A stretch of DNA of 64,000 bases from an uncultured Eubacteriales bacterium (GCA_900315425.1 OMZA01000005.1:46966-110965), one strand, 5' to 3'. Positions 17,967-27,777 are shown, counted from the first letter of the stretch. Numbers and translations: made by a program. Notes: generated by a model from the letters alone, not told the origin.

Positions 17967-18842
17967 TCACCTTTTTTTATTCTTTACTGGATCAAACAAT
18001 CCTGTAACATAAACAGGGTTTGCCAATTTTTCTTCTTGAATTCTTCTCTTTGCTTCATATGCCTGTTGCTCTGTAGAGAATAATCCAAATACTGTAGGCC
18101 CGCTTCCACTCATTAACGTATTAAGGGCATTACACTCCATCATTACTTTCTTGATATCGTTAATTACAGGGCACTCTTCAACAGTAACTAATTCCAATAC
18201 GTTTCCAAGATTATCTGCAACCTTACTTAGATTGCCTTCTTCTAATCCTTCTATCATAGAGTCAATATCCGGATGATGAGTTATAGTCTTTTTATCTAAT
18301 TCGGTATAAATTGATTTTGTGGAAATATTAGTCTTGGGTTTAGCTATGAGTATATAACACTCTGGCATGGAAGGTAACCTTGTTATCTTTTCTCCAATTC
18401 CTTCGCACAAAGCGGTCCCTCTAAATATACAATATGGAACATCTGCACCTAATTTCAGACCTCTTTTCATAAGTTCATTCTTGCTAAGTCCCAGCTTAAA
18501 AAGTTGATTAATGCCGTGAAGAACCGTTGCTGCATCTGCACTTCCCCCTGCCATACCTGCGGCAACCGGAATTGCTTTATCCATGACAATCTTTACCCCT
18601 GATGTAATATTGAATTCATCAAAAAGTAGTTTAACTGCTTTGTATACGATGTTGGTTTCATCCACCGGCAAATAATATAGATTTGACTGTAATTCGATTT
18701 TTCCTGTGTTGGTTTTTTCTATTGTTATGCCATCATAAAGTTTTACAGTTTGCATAACCATTTTCACTTCATGATATCCATCTTCTCTGACTCCTAAAAC
18801 ATCCAGAGCCAAATTTATCTTCCCATATGCCTTTAAAAACAT
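17967..18842 (-). CDS. ispE: 4-diphosphocytidyl-2-C-methyl-D-erythritol kinase
   Basis: A GHMP-superfamily kinase of about 291 residues that phosphorylates CDP-methylerythritol in the MEP pathway to isoprenoid precursors. Motifs in order: KAYGKINLALDVLG (N-terminal motif 1), PVAAGMAGGSADAAT (ATP-binding glycine/serine loop, near residue 92) and LMSGSGPTVFGLF (motif 3). The start at 18842 has AGGGGG just upstream; the frame continues seven codons further without support. It is 6 bases from gntR and follows the PH-domain gene. The MEP pathway is usual in Clostridia. Confidence 0.95.
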   Translation of the reverse strand: MFLKAYGKINLALDVLGVREDGYHEVKMVMQTVKLYDGITIEKTNTGKIELQSNLYYLPVDETNIVYKAVKLLFDEFNITSGVKIVMDKAIPVAAGMAGGSADAATVLHGINQLFKLGLSKNELMKRGLKLGADVPYCIFRGTALCEGIGEKITRLPSMPECYILIAKPKTNISTKSIYTELDKKTITHHPDIDSMIEGLEEGNLSKVADNLGNVLELVTVEECPVINDIKKVMMECNALNTLMSGSGPTVFGLFSTEQQAYEAKRRIQEEKLANPVYVTGLFDPVKNKKR

Positions 18843-18877
18843 ATAAATCCCCCTGTAAAACAAGATACAGTACAGAA

Positions 18878-18903
18878 CAAGGCGACAGGATTTTGTCGCC
18901 TTG
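18878..18903 (-). terminator. Hairpin between PH-domain gene and ispE
   Basis: A perfect 9-bp stem (CAAGGCGAC with GTCGCCTTG) with an 8-nt loop. The minus-strand tail TTCTGTACTG is a weak U tract, so it may terminate only part of the transcripts coming from pgcA or act as a processing site. Confidence 0.5.
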
Positions 18904-18914
18904 CTTCATTCTAA

Positions 18915-19304
18915 TTAATAATCATCATCGTCTGCATCATCGCCGAAATCTCCCATGTATTCACGACCTGATACACGGTTTCTCTTTCTCTCTTTTTCGA
19001 CGAGCTCAGATAACTGATCTCTTACTTCAACAGATTTCTTGATTCTTTTAATTAATAACTCTGGTGAGGATTTATCTGCCGTTAAGAGTTTAATCGTTCC
19101 CAAACCAAAGATTCTCTGTCCTAAAGTTCTCTCCAAACTATTATCCATTACTCTGTATAATCTGAGTTCATCTTCCTTTTTGTTTAATAAACCTGATTCA
19201 ACTACAAGTTTATCCGGATATAATTTGTACTTTGTAAATGACCATGGAAGTCCAAAAATAGTTCTTTTTCTGTCCTGCCATACCATCTCTTTCTTATTAG
19301 CCAT
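18915..19304 (-). CDS. Bacterial PH-domain (bPH_2-like) protein
   Basis: About 129 residues from the ATG at 19304, which has GGAGG at good spacing. The core (residues ~10-95) resembles the small bacterial PH/DUF304 domain: WSFTKYKLYPDKLVVESGLL, DELRLYRVMD and FGLGTIKLLTAD, with the alternating strands and the D-x-x-R pattern common in that family. A basic helix and an acidic tail (DFGDDADDDDY) follow. Such proteins are of unknown function, often linked to membranes. It lies 20 bases after pgcA and probably shares its transcript. Confidence 0.7.
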   Translation of the reverse strand: MANKKEMVWQDRKRTIFGLPWSFTKYKLYPDKLVVESGLLNKKEDELRLYRVMDNSLERTLGQRIFGLGTIKLLTADKSSPELLIKRIKKSVEVRDQLSELVEKERKRNRVSGREYMGDFGDDADDDDY

Positions 19305-19324
19305 TACCACACCTCCAATTTTTA

Positions 19325-21064
19325 TTAACCAATCATTTCATTGATAAGTTTAATAACTTCTTCGCCAAGTTCCTTTTCTAATTTATCAGCATCTTCAAGA
19401 GATGATCCCTTGATTCCATAATAGAATTTAATCTTAGGCTCTGTACCGGAAGGTCTTACACACATCCATGCTCCATCTTCAAGGTCATAGTATAATACGT
19501 TAGACTCTGGAAGGTTTGTTGGCTTAACTTCACCGGTAACAATATCTGTAATTGTACCCTTCTTGTAATCTCTTGCTGAAATAACTTTATATCTACCGAA
19601 CTTCTCCGGTGTTTCATTTCTAAGGGTATTAAGAACATCCTGAATCTTCTGGAGTCCTTCGATTCCTGCTAATGTTATAGCCTGAATACCATCTTTGTAA
19701 TATCCATATTTTTCATACATTGCAAGCATAGCATCCCAAAGAGTCATGTTCTTTGTCTTATAGTAAGCTGCTGCCTCACAAAGTGCCATTGTTGCAACGA
19801 TAGCATCTTTATCTCTTGCATGAGTACCAATAAGACATCCGTAACTTTCCTCAAATCCGAAGAGATAATGTCCTTTACCAGTATTCTCAAACTCAAGAAT
19901 CTGCTGTCCAATATATTTGAAACCTGTTAAAACTTCAATTATGTCAACATTATAATATTTTGCAATTGCATCTGCCATATTGGTTGTAACGATAGTTTTA
20001 ATAAGTTTTCCATCTTCTGGAAGTCCGTTCTGTTCCTTTATCTGTTCAATTTCATAGTCAGCTAAAAGACATCCTGACATATTTCCTGTAAGGGAATGAT
20101 ACTCACCTGTCTTTGAATCTTTTACATATACTCCAAGACGGTCTGCATCCGGATCTGTAGCAAGACAAAGGTCTGCATCTACTTTCTTAGCAAGAGCAAG
20201 TGCCATCTCAAATGCTTCTGCAGCTTCCGGATTAGGATAGCTTACTGTTGGGAATTCTCCATCTGGTTTTTCCTGCTCTGGAACTACATATACATGTTTA
20301 AAACCTAACTCTTTCAACACTCTTCTTGCCGGAATGTTACCTGTTCCGTGAAGTGGTGTATATACGATTTTAAGATTGTCTGCCTCAGCATCTATGCAAT
20401 CCTGTCTCTTAACCTGAGTCTTAAGAGCTGCGATATATCTGTCATCAAGCTCTGAGGAAATGACATTGTAAAGTCCTGCCTCTTTAGCTTCATCTTTATT
20501 CATTGTTTTACATGTGAAGATGTCTTCAATAGCCTTAACTTCACTCATGATTCCCTTATCATGAGGTGGTGTTATCTGAGCTCCATCTTCCCAATATACT
20601 TTATAACCATTATAATTTGCAGGGTTATGGCTTGCTGTTATATTAATACCAGCCACACATCCAAGATCTCTTACTGCGAATGAAAGCATTGGTGTTGGTC
20701 TTAATGATGGAAATACATAAGCTTTGATTCCATTTGCATTAAGGCAAAGAGCTGCTATGTCTGCGAATTCTGTAGACATTCTTCTTGAGTCGTAAGAAAT
20801 AGCCACTCCTTTTTCCTTACCGCCTTCTACTTTAAGGATATAATTAGCAAGACCCTGTGTAGCCCTACGCACTGTATACTCATTCATACGGTTTAGTCCG
20901 GCACCGATAATTCCTCTTAAACCTGCAGTACCAAACTCTAAGTCTTTATAAAATCTTTCTTTTATTTCATTTTCATCCGATGCAATACTTTTAAGCTCCT
21001 GTTTTGTAGCTTCATCAACCTGTGGTGCATCTAACCATACTTTATAGGACTCTTTATAATCCAT
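19325..21064 (-). CDS. pgcA: Phosphoglucomutase / phosphomannomutase
   Basis: A 579-residue alpha-D-phosphohexomutase interconverting glucose-1- and glucose-6-phosphate through a phosphoserine. The catalytic loop is TASHNPANYNGYK (near residue 142), the metal loop DPDADRLG, the sugar loop GFEESYG and the phosphate-binding loop RPSGTEPKIKFY. Length and motifs fit the Gram-positive PgcA class. It links the galactose pathway encoded at 30-36 kb and glycogen/UDP-glucose metabolism to glycolysis. A strong promoter at 21121-21149 drives it, with AGGAGGTAGAAC before the ATG. Confidence 0.93.
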   Translation of the reverse strand: MDYKESYKVWLDAPQVDEATKQELKSIASDENEIKERFYKDLEFGTAGLRGIIGAGLNRMNEYTVRRATQGLANYILKVEGGKEKGVAISYDSRRMSTEFADIAALCLNANGIKAYVFPSLRPTPMLSFAVRDLGCVAGINITASHNPANYNGYKVYWEDGAQITPPHDKGIMSEVKAIEDIFTCKTMNKDEAKEAGLYNVISSELDDRYIAALKTQVKRQDCIDAEADNLKIVYTPLHGTGNIPARRVLKELGFKHVYVVPEQEKPDGEFPTVSYPNPEAAEAFEMALALAKKVDADLCLATDPDADRLGVYVKDSKTGEYHSLTGNMSGCLLADYEIEQIKEQNGLPEDGKLIKTIVTTNMADAIAKYYNVDIIEVLTGFKYIGQQILEFENTGKGHYLFGFEESYGCLIGTHARDKDAIVATMALCEAAAYYKTKNMTLWDAMLAMYEKYGYYKDGIQAITLAGIEGLQKIQDVLNTLRNETPEKFGRYKVISARDYKKGTITDIVTGEVKPTNLPESNVLYYDLEDGAWMCVRPSGTEPKIKFYYGIKGSSLEDADKLEKELGEEVIKLINEMIG

Positions 21065-21120
21065 GTTCTACCTCCTAAGTGCGTGGCAAATATTGTCTCT
21101 AAATTTACACAATCCTTTAG

Positions 21121-21149
21121 ATTATATAATAATATCTGCTCAAAGTCAA
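21121..21149 (-). promoter_or_regulatory. Sigma-A promoter of pgcA operon
   Basis: TTGACT (21144-21149) and TATAAT (21121-21126) on the minus strand are exactly 17 bases apart, about 57 bases before the pgcA start. Confidence 0.75.
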
Positions 21150-21174
21150 AAATTACATTTCCATATCTTTTAAT

Positions 21175-22407
21175 TTACTCATTATTTATAATATTTCCTG
21201 CTATTTCCAGCAATTTTTCCCTGTTATTATACTTTGGATTGTCTAACACCTTATATAACAGGATATTTAAAATCTCTCCTAACTTGGCACCTTTGGGAAC
21301 TCCTATTTCCATAAGATCGCCTCCCTTAACTGCCAGCTCCTTAAGACTTAGACAATCCCCATCATCAATCACCTTTTTGTACAGGTGCTCAATATTATTT
21401 ATATAATCAGAATTATCCGGATATTCTCCACCCTTCCAATCCTGTAAATTTATACACACCTTGGAAAACTCCAGAAACTTATCAAATATATCCACTCCCA
21501 CTTCATGAGCGGCCACCCTTACATTTTCCTTGTATATATTTCTAAAATCCTTTGAATATCCCACTATTCTTTTGCAGATATTCACGGTTTTATTATCAAA
21601 CTTTAATTTTTTAAGAATCTTTGATACTTCCTCTTCTTCCCTGTGATACAACAAAGCCGCCCATTTCATATAATTATTCTTAGGCATAGCTTTTACCAGC
21701 TCAATGTTTATATCATCTTCTACCTCTGAAAGTATATACTTTAGCAAGCCACACTTTCTTGCTTCCATTAGTTTTTCCGGGGTATCTGACATTATAAGCT
21801 TATCTAATTCCGTACGGATTCTTTCTTTGCTTATTTTATTAAGATTCTCTGCCAAATCACCGGCTGCTTTTTTTGTTTTTTCTTCTACCTCAAAGTTAAG
21901 CACTGCGGCGAATCTGAAAGCTCTAAGGATTCTCAGCGCATCTTCGTCGAATCTATTGTAGGGATTCCCTACACATTTTACAATGCCCTCTTTCAAATCC
22001 TCTATGCCACCAAAAAGGTCAATTATCCCCTTGGTATCATTATAGGCCATAGCATTTATGGTAAAATCTCTTCTCTTTAGATCTTCTTTTAAGCTCACGG
22101 TAAATTCTACCTTGTCGGGATGTCTGCCATCTGCATATTTGCCATCGATTCTGTAAGTGGTTACTTCATAGCCCACCTTATCAATCATTATAGTTACTGT
22201 TCCGTGCTGGATTCCGGTATCTATGGTGTGTTTAAACAGTTTCTTTACCTGCATAGGTGTGGCATTGGTGGTTATATCCCAGTCGTTGGGTTCTTTACCG
22301 ATAATGGCATCTCTTACGCATCCTCCAACCGCATATGCCTCGTATCCGTTTTTTTCCAATGTGTTAATTATATATTTTACATGTTTTGGCATATTTATGG
22401 CAATCAC
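21175..22407 (-). CDS. cca: CCA tRNA nucleotidyltransferase
   Basis: A 410-residue class II nucleotidyltransferase that adds or repairs the 3' CCA end of tRNA. The head domain shows YAVGGCVRDAIIGKEPNDWDITTNATP (the G-S/G-x-x-R-D and D-x-D signature), then RRDFTINAMAYN and the RFDEDALRILRAFRFAA helix. The C-terminal region carries a degenerate HD-like segment (LYHREEE). The GTG at 22407 is the likely start because AGGGTGGTGA lies just before it; an ATG five codons in lacks its own site. It follows metK after a terminator. Confidence 0.93.
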   Translation of the reverse strand: MIAINMPKHVKYIINTLEKNGYEAYAVGGCVRDAIIGKEPNDWDITTNATPMQVKKLFKHTIDTGIQHGTVTIMIDKVGYEVTTYRIDGKYADGRHPDKVEFTVSLKEDLKRRDFTINAMAYNDTKGIIDLFGGIEDLKEGIVKCVGNPYNRFDEDALRILRAFRFAAVLNFEVEEKTKKAAGDLAENLNKISKERIRTELDKLIMSDTPEKLMEARKCGLLKYILSEVEDDINIELVKAMPKNNYMKWAALLYHREEEEVSKILKKLKFDNKTVNICKRIVGYSKDFRNIYKENVRVAAHEVGVDIFDKFLEFSKVCINLQDWKGGEYPDNSDYINNIEHLYKKVIDDGDCLSLKELAVKGGDLMEIGVPKGAKLGEILNILLYKVLDNPKYNNREKLLEIAGNIINNE

Positions 22408-22436
22408 TGTTTCACCACCCTTCTATAATTCAAAAA

Positions 22437-22462
22437 CCCCAGCCTTATATATAAGGCCGGGG
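22437..22462 (-). terminator. Rho-independent terminator after metK
   Basis: A 12-13 bp GC-rich stem (CCCCGGCCTTAT with ATAAGGCTGGGG on the minus strand, one G-U) followed by TTTTTG. It lies 8 bases after the metK stop. Confidence 0.85.
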
Positions 22463-22469
22463 ATATGTT

Positions 22470-23660
22470 TTATACTAAAAACTTTTTAAGGTCATCAACT
22501 TTATCAAGTTTTTCCCATGGAAGTTCCACATCTGTTCTTCCAAAATGACCATATGCTGCTGTCTGTTTATAAATAGGTCTTCTTAAATCAAGCATCTTTA
22601 TTATTCCCGCTGGTCTGAGATCAAAGTTTTCTCTAATGATTTCTACTATCTTTTCACCATCTAATTTGCCTGTTCCAAATGTATCCACCATGATGGATGT
22701 TGGATGAGCAACACCGATAGCGTATGAAAGCTGAATCTCACATTTATCAGCAATGCCTGCTGCCACAATATTCTTTGCAACATATCTTGCTGCATATGCT
22801 GCAGAACGGTCCACCTTTGTGCAATCCTTTCCTGAGAATGCACCGCCACCGTGTCTTGCATAACCACCGTATGTGTCTACTATAATCTTACGTCCTGTAA
22901 GACCTGAGTCACCCTGTGGTCCACCAATAACGAATCTTCCTGTAGGATTGATGAAATATTTTGTCTCATCATCTAGCATCTCTGCCGGAAGTACCGGTGC
23001 TAATACATATTTCTTAATATCTTCATGAATCTGTTCCTGTGTGATTTCAGGATTGTGCTGTGTAGATATTACTACAGCTTCTATTCTTGAAGGCTTTCCA
23101 TCTTCGTCATACTGAACAGTCACCTGGCTCTTGCCATCCGGTCTAAGATATGAAAGTGTACCATCCTTTCTTACCTTTGCCAACTGTCTTGTAAGTTTGT
23201 GAGCAAGAGATATTGGAAGAGGCATGAACTCTGCTGTCTCATTTGTGGCATATCCAAACATCATACCCTGATCACCGGCTCCTATAGCCTCTATCTCTTC
23301 TTCCGACATGGTGTTTTCCTTTGCTTCAAGAGCCTTATCAACACCCATGGCGATGTCAGCTGACTGCTCGTCAAGAGCTACTATAACTCCACATGTATCT
23401 GCGTCAAATCCGTATTTTGCACGGTCATATCCAATTTCTCTAATTGTGTCTCTAACCGTTTTCTGGATATCAACGTACCCTTCAGTTGTTATCTCTCCCA
23501 TTACGAGTACAAGTCCCGTTGTAATGCTTGTCTCACAAGCAACTCGGCTATTTGGATCCTGTCTCATAAGTTCATCAAGAATAGCGTCAGATATCTGATC
23601 GCATATCTTATCAGGATGTCCTTCTGTTACGGACTCTGATGTAAATAAAATCTTATCCAT
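22470..23660 (-). CDS. metK: S-adenosylmethionine synthetase
   Basis: A 396-residue enzyme that makes S-adenosylmethionine from methionine and ATP. It starts [20 protein letters not shown] (ATP/methionine site), contains [12 protein letters not shown] and [19 protein letters not shown] (the P-loop-like signature) and has full family length. It lies alone between murA and cca with its own likely promoter at 23723-23751. I looked for a SAM riboswitch in the short upstream region and did not see one, so regulation must lie elsewhere. Confidence 0.97.
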   Translation of the reverse strand: MDKILFTSESVTEGHPDKICDQISDAILDELMRQDPNSRVACETSITTGLVLVMGEITTEGYVDIQKTVRDTIREIGYDRAKYGFDADTCGVIVALDEQSADIAMGVDKALEAKENTMSEEEIEAIGAGDQGMMFGYATNETAEFMPLPISLAHKLTRQLAKVRKDGTLSYLRPDGKSQVTVQYDEDGKPSRIEAVVISTQHNPEITQEQIHEDIKKYVLAPVLPAEMLDDETKYFINPTGRFVIGGPQGDSGLTGRKIIVDTYGGYARHGGGAFSGKDCTKVDRSAAYAARYVAKNIVAAGIADKCEIQLSYAIGVAHPTSIMVDTFGTGKLDGEKIVEIIRENFDLRPAGIIKMLDLRRPIYKQTAAYGHFGRTDVELPWEKLDKVDDLKKFLV

Positions 23661-23722
23661 TCTGTCTTTTCCTCCATTACCGTCTGATATTGTTCATAGG
23701 TACTCTGCCTTTTGGCAAATTG

Positions 23723-23751
23723 ATTATATACCATCAAGCCCCGGTCTACAA
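23723..23751 (-). promoter_or_regulatory. Likely metK promoter overlapping a hairpin
   Basis: TATAAT (23723-23728) has TTGTAG (23746-23751) 17 bases upstream on the minus strand. The -35 box lies in the loop and right arm of the hairpin at 23739-23764. Confidence 0.45.
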
Positions 23752-23764
23752 TCATAGACCGGGG
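23739..23764. terminator. Hairpin between murA and metK
   Basis: A perfect 10-bp stem (CCCCGGTCTA with TAGACCGGGG) and 6-nt loop lies downstream of murA. On the minus strand it is followed by CTTGATGG, with no U run, so its strength as a terminator for murA is doubtful. Confidence 0.5.
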
Positions 23765-23809
23765 TTAATTTCAAATTTTTAAATTATAAGGATTATGCCT
23801 TACCATTTA

Positions 23810-25102
23810 TCATCCAACTTTAAGTTTGAACTTAGTTACTTCTTCCTCTGACGAAACCTTTTCAATCATAGCTCCTAAGCCTCTAAGTTTTCCTTCAAAG
23901 TCTTCATAACCTCTCTGGATATATACAATGTCATCCACAATTGTATATCCCTTAGCTACGAGTCCTGCAATAACCAACGCTGCGCCTGCTCTAAGGTCTG
24001 GTGCACTAATCTGCGCACCGGTTAAGCCGTCTACACCATTTATAATAGCTGTATTTCCCTCAACCTTAATATTAGCGCCCATTCTTGCCAACTCAGCAAC
24101 ATACTTAAATCTATTTTCAAAAATGCTTTCTGTTACAATACTTGTTCCTCTTGAAACAGCCAGTGTTACTGCAATCTGAGGCTGCATATCCGTTGGATAA
24201 CCAGGATATGGAAGAGTCTTAACATGAGTACTTCTCAAATCCTTAGTACCTATAACTCTTACTGCATCGTCATATTCTTCTATGCTGCATCCTATCTCTA
24301 AAAGCTTTGCTGTAATAGCTTCCAAATGCTTAGGAATAACATTTTTTACCAAAACATTTCCATTAGTAGCTGCTGCTGCAAACATAAATGTTCCTGCCTC
24401 AATCTGATCAGGAATTACAGCATACTCTGTACCATGAAGTTTTTCAACACCTTTGATTCTGATAACATCTGTACCAGCTCCTTTGATGTTAGCTCCCATG
24501 CTGGAAAGCATGTTGGCTACGTCTACTACATGTGGTTCTTTGGCTGCATTTTCAATAATAGTTCTGCCTTCAGCTAATACTGCTGCTAACATAACATTAA
24601 TAGTTGCTCCTACTGAAACAACGTCCATATATATATGATTTCCCAAGAGTTCCTGAGCTTCCGTCTTAATCATACCATGCTCAATAAGAACTTTTGCACC
24701 TAAGGCATTAAAGCCCTTAATGTGCTGATCAATTGGTCTTGTTCCTATATCACATCCACCCGGAAGAGCTACCTCTGCTTTGTGGAATCTTCCAAGTAAA
24801 GCTCCAAGCAAGTAATATGAAGCTCTTATCTTCTTTATATATTCATAGTCAACTGTTACTGAGTTGATAGTTCCACCATTTATCTGAACGCAGTTCTTAT
24901 CCACTCTGTTAACTGTTGCTCCAATATCTCTTATAGATTCTATAAGTACATTTATATCTCTAACATCCGGAAGGTTAGTTATTGTTACCGTATCTTCTGT
25001 CATCACCGACGCTGCTAAAAGTGCTAATGCGGCATTCTTTGCTCCGCTTATATCTACTTCACCATTTAAGGGGTTTCCACCTTTAATTACATATTGTTCC
25101 AT
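23810..25102 (-). CDS. murA: UDP-N-acetylglucosamine 1-carboxyvinyltransferase
   Basis: A 430-residue EPSP-synthase-fold enzyme for the first committed step of peptidoglycan synthesis (transfer of enolpyruvate to UDP-GlcNAc). The catalytic Cys is in LPGGCDIGTRPIDQH (near residue 118), and the N-terminal GGNPLNGEVDISGAKNAALA carries the substrate Lys-Asn pair. C-terminal PDLRAGAALVIAGL is conserved. Gram-positives often have two paralogues (MurA and MurZ); which one this is cannot be settled from the sequence. The promoter is at 25205-25232. Confidence 0.95.
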   Translation of the reverse strand: MEQYVIKGGNPLNGEVDISGAKNAALALLAASVMTEDTVTITNLPDVRDINVLIESIRDIGATVNRVDKNCVQINGGTINSVTVDYEYIKKIRASYYLLGALLGRFHKAEVALPGGCDIGTRPIDQHIKGFNALGAKVLIEHGMIKTEAQELLGNHIYMDVVSVGATINVMLAAVLAEGRTIIENAAKEPHVVDVANMLSSMGANIKGAGTDVIRIKGVEKLHGTEYAVIPDQIEAGTFMFAAAATNGNVLVKNVIPKHLEAITAKLLEIGCSIEEYDDAVRVIGTKDLRSTHVKTLPYPGYPTDMQPQIAVTLAVSRGTSIVTESIFENRFKYVAELARMGANIKVEGNTAIINGVDGLTGAQISAPDLRAGAALVIAGLVAKGYTIVDDIVYIQRGYEDFEGKLRGLGAMIEKVSSEEEVTKFKLKVG

Positions 25103-25204
25103 TCCATGTCTCCATTTCCCTACAACACATGCGCTCTACCTAATTCGTAACGCTTGTGCTTAAAAGACCTTATCAAAATTTATCAAATTGCGTCAATCCT
25201 ACCT

Positions 25205-25232
25205 ATTATAGCATAAACTTTCTCTTTGTAAA
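25205..25232 (-). promoter_or_regulatory. Extended -10 promoter of murA
   Basis: TTTACA (25227-25232) and TATAAT (25205-25210), 16 bases apart, with a TGC extension before the -10 box on the minus strand. Leader of about 95 nt to the murA start. Confidence 0.7.
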
Positions 25233-25283
25233 CAAGTAATATTAACTATCTTTTTTTCCATTAAGTAAATTTCTTTGTGAAAA

Positions 25284-27152
25284 TTAACTTTCTTTTTTTC
25301 TGTTTTCAAAATATACAAAGTTATCAATGGCACTTAGAATATCTTCAAAATTCTCTCTTGGCGCATTATCTATATATTTCTTAAGGATTTCCTGCTCATG
25401 GCCTTTGTATTTTCCATAGAAAATGTCATACAAATTATGCCCTCTTACGTATATCTTTATATCTTCCATGTTGTCAATAAGGTCTTGTTTTGTTTTTACT
25501 CTTATTCCCTTCACTCTGCACATTCTTCTCATACTTGGAATCTTATGCAGATAGTCCTTATATTTTTTCCAAAGGATTTCATAGAAGTCCTCTTCGGATT
25601 TAACCACCCCTATTTTTGTCATTACTGCCGGATCCAGAAAATAATTCTCAAAGGAATAATACTTTAATATAAGCACATTTTTCGGTGTCACTCTTGGAAT
25701 ATTAGCCGCATCTTCCTTTTCCCTTTGTGCATAATAACTGCACAGCTGCTTTACTAAATATTTTGGATTCTTGCCATCACTGTCTCTTATCATTAGGAAC
25801 TGATCCTTTAGATACAACTTGTTAATATATTTTAGGTTGGCATAGGTCTTAATATTGGTACAGCTGTTTACAGGTATAATACTTATTCTCTGTAGCATAC
25901 CCTCTTCATCATATATTTCTGAATAGTATTTTTCCAAAAGAATAGGCAGTCTGTTGAAATCCTGCTTTCCTTCTACGATAAATACAAAACTTACATTCAT
26001 TAAATCATTGGCTGTGTAGCCTAAGTCATCAAGTATGTCATCTATGTTGGTGTTCTCAATCACCGTTGTGTAATAATCTTCATCTAAAACCACCTGTTTA
26101 ATCTGACGGCTGGAAAAATTAAACAGCATGTTTGGAGAGTGAGTTGAGAATATTACCTGATTTTTCTTGGTAAGCCTGTACAGAATTTCACTGGCAGACT
26201 TTTGAAGCTGGGGATGCAGATAGCTTTCCGGATCCTCAATCATAATGATATTAGGAACTCTATCGTCCTCATCTATATAGGCCTCTATCAGAGATAACAG
26301 ATAGATACTTTTAGTACCGGCACTCATAGTTTTTAAACTATAGGATACGTTTCCTCTATCTCTGTCTTTATTTCCAAGAAGCGTATTTACCTTAAAAAAT
26401 GCTTCCAAATCGCAGTTAGGTTCATATTTTATATACTGAGAAGCGGCTCCGTTTTTGGCAAAGTATTTATTCACCTTGTCAGAAAATGCTCCTAAGTTCT
26501 GGTTAAATATCTTGTACTCTAACAACTTAGTGGTTTCAAAAATACTTAGTTCGGATGCCGGCTTATCCCTAAATGTTCCAACACACTTAAAGCATCTGTC
26601 ACATTTTTTTGCCTTGTCAAATATACAGTTCCCCTCCACGATTTCTGCTACTTCATTGTCACCCATAAGTCTTAGCAAATCGTCCTGGTAGTCTTTTATA
26701 TTTCTAGACACATCCACAAAATATACCTTTGGGAATACCTCTTTTATATAAGGGTTATTTTTGGAAATACCATCTGTATATCTGGCCTTATGGTCTCTAT
26801 TGTATATATACGTAAAACTCAATGTATTATCAACAAACGTAGGCAGTTTCTCATCAAAGTCTTTTCTCCACTCTTCCGGTTTTCTGTATCTTGATACGAT
26901 ACCTCTCTCCCTGAAAAGTTCCAGATCTTCTTCATCAAAATCCAGAGTTATGCTTATCTCTATATTCTTTTCCGGATCATTAAAGTTCTCATCTCTGATG
27001 TTGTAAATACCTGCAACTGCTCTTATTGCATCTAATACTACTGTTTTTCCTGTATTATTCTTTCCTACGAAAATACAGGCATTTTCCATACTCTCTATAG
27101 TTAAATGCCTTACCGATTTGAAATTATCAATACTCATAGAACTTATCTGCAT
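25284..27152 (-). CDS. OLD-family ATPase with TOPRIM nuclease-like domain
   Basis: About 622 residues from the ATG at 27152 (AGGGGG upstream; an earlier GTG is too close to the site). The ATPase half has Walker A VGKNNTGKTVVLDA (near residue 30) and NIIMIEDPESYLHPQLQKSA as Walker B/D-loop, an SMC/RecF-like layout. Between them sits a Cys cluster, CDRCFKC preceded by another Cys (about residues 178-192), which may bind zinc. The C-terminal half has TOPRIM motifs: FIVEGKQDFNRLP (acidic Glu) and FLMIRDSDG (Asp-x-Asp). OLD proteins are ATP-dependent nucleases, some of which act in phage defence (Gabija, PARIS, retron-associated). No partner defence gene is next to it, so the role is open. Confidence 0.78.
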   Translation of the reverse strand: MQISSMSIDNFKSVRHLTIESMENACIFVGKNNTGKTVVLDAIRAVAGIYNIRDENFNDPEKNIEISITLDFDEEDLELFRERGIVSRYRKPEEWRKDFDEKLPTFVDNTLSFTYIYNRDHKARYTDGISKNNPYIKEVFPKVYFVDVSRNIKDYQDDLLRLMGDNEVAEIVEGNCIFDKAKKCDRCFKCVGTFRDKPASELSIFETTKLLEYKIFNQNLGAFSDKVNKYFAKNGAASQYIKYEPNCDLEAFFKVNTLLGNKDRDRGNVSYSLKTMSAGTKSIYLLSLIEAYIDEDDRVPNIIMIEDPESYLHPQLQKSASEILYRLTKKNQVIFSTHSPNMLFNFSSRQIKQVVLDEDYYTTVIENTNIDDILDDLGYTANDLMNVSFVFIVEGKQDFNRLPILLEKYYSEIYDEEGMLQRISIIPVNSCTNIKTYANLKYINKLYLKDQFLMIRDSDGKNPKYLVKQLCSYYAQREKEDAANIPRVTPKNVLILKYYSFENYFLDPAVMTKIGVVKSEEDFYEILWKKYKDYLHKIPSMRRMCRVKGIRVKTKQDLIDNMEDIKIYVRGHNLYDIFYGKYKGHEQEILKKYIDNAPRENFEDILSAIDNFVYFENRKKES

Positions 27153-27207
27153 AAACACACCCCCTGTGTCATATTGCTAGAAAACGTTCTCCGTTACAAA
27201 TAATAAT

Positions 27208-27777
27208 CTATTGCTTCTTTCTAACGGAATATCCGAAGCTTCCTAATTTTTCCCCAAACGAAAAATACTCTCCATGAGAATAGGCTATTAAAGCTGCCTT
27301 TGCCAAATCAAACTTACCTTTCTCATCCATGTATTTTTTATCTACAGTTACCGCCACTACATTTGCAATAAACATATCATGGCTTCCTAATTCAATAATG
27401 TCTTTTACCTTACATTCGATGCACACAGGACTTTCCGCTATTCCCGGTGCACTTATCTTTTCCGATTCCAATTCGTGAAGATATAATTCCTTGAATTTAT
27501 CTACATCTCTACCGGATCTTACTCCGCAGTAATCTGCTGCTCTAACAAGTTCTTCACTAACCAGATTAATAACGAATTCCCCAGTCTCTTTTATTATGTC
27601 GTAAGAGTATCTCTCCGGTCTTATAGATACGTATACCATTGCCGGGTCTGAACATATGGTTCCTGACCAGGATGCTGTAAATATATTGGCTTTATCTCCT
27701 TCTCTTTTTGAAGATACCATTACAGCTGGCAATGGATATAACATGTTACCCGGTTTCCAAACGTCTCTTTCTGTCAT
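27208..27777 (-). CDS. Flavin reductase-like FMN-binding protein
   Basis: A 189-residue protein of the flavin reductase/DIM6-NTAB family with a split-barrel FMN-binding fold. Diagnostic segments are FTASWSGTICSDPAMVYVSIRP (FMN binding near residue 40), TGEFVINLVSEELVRAADYCG and the SPVCIECKV strand. Length is typical. Members use NAD(P)H to reduce flavins or quinone-like substrates; no partner oxygenase is nearby. The gene is 39 bases after the pyrophosphatase gene and 56 bases before the OLD-like gene. Its ribosome binding site (GGCGGAAAAG) is modest. Confidence 0.82.
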   Translation of the reverse strand: MTERDVWKPGNMLYPLPAVMVSSKREGDKANIFTASWSGTICSDPAMVYVSIRPERYSYDIIKETGEFVINLVSEELVRAADYCGVRSGRDVDKFKELYLHELESEKISAPGIAESPVCIECKVKDIIELGSHDMFIANVVAVTVDKKYMDEKGKFDLAKAALIAYSHGEYFSFGEKLGSFGYSVRKKQ

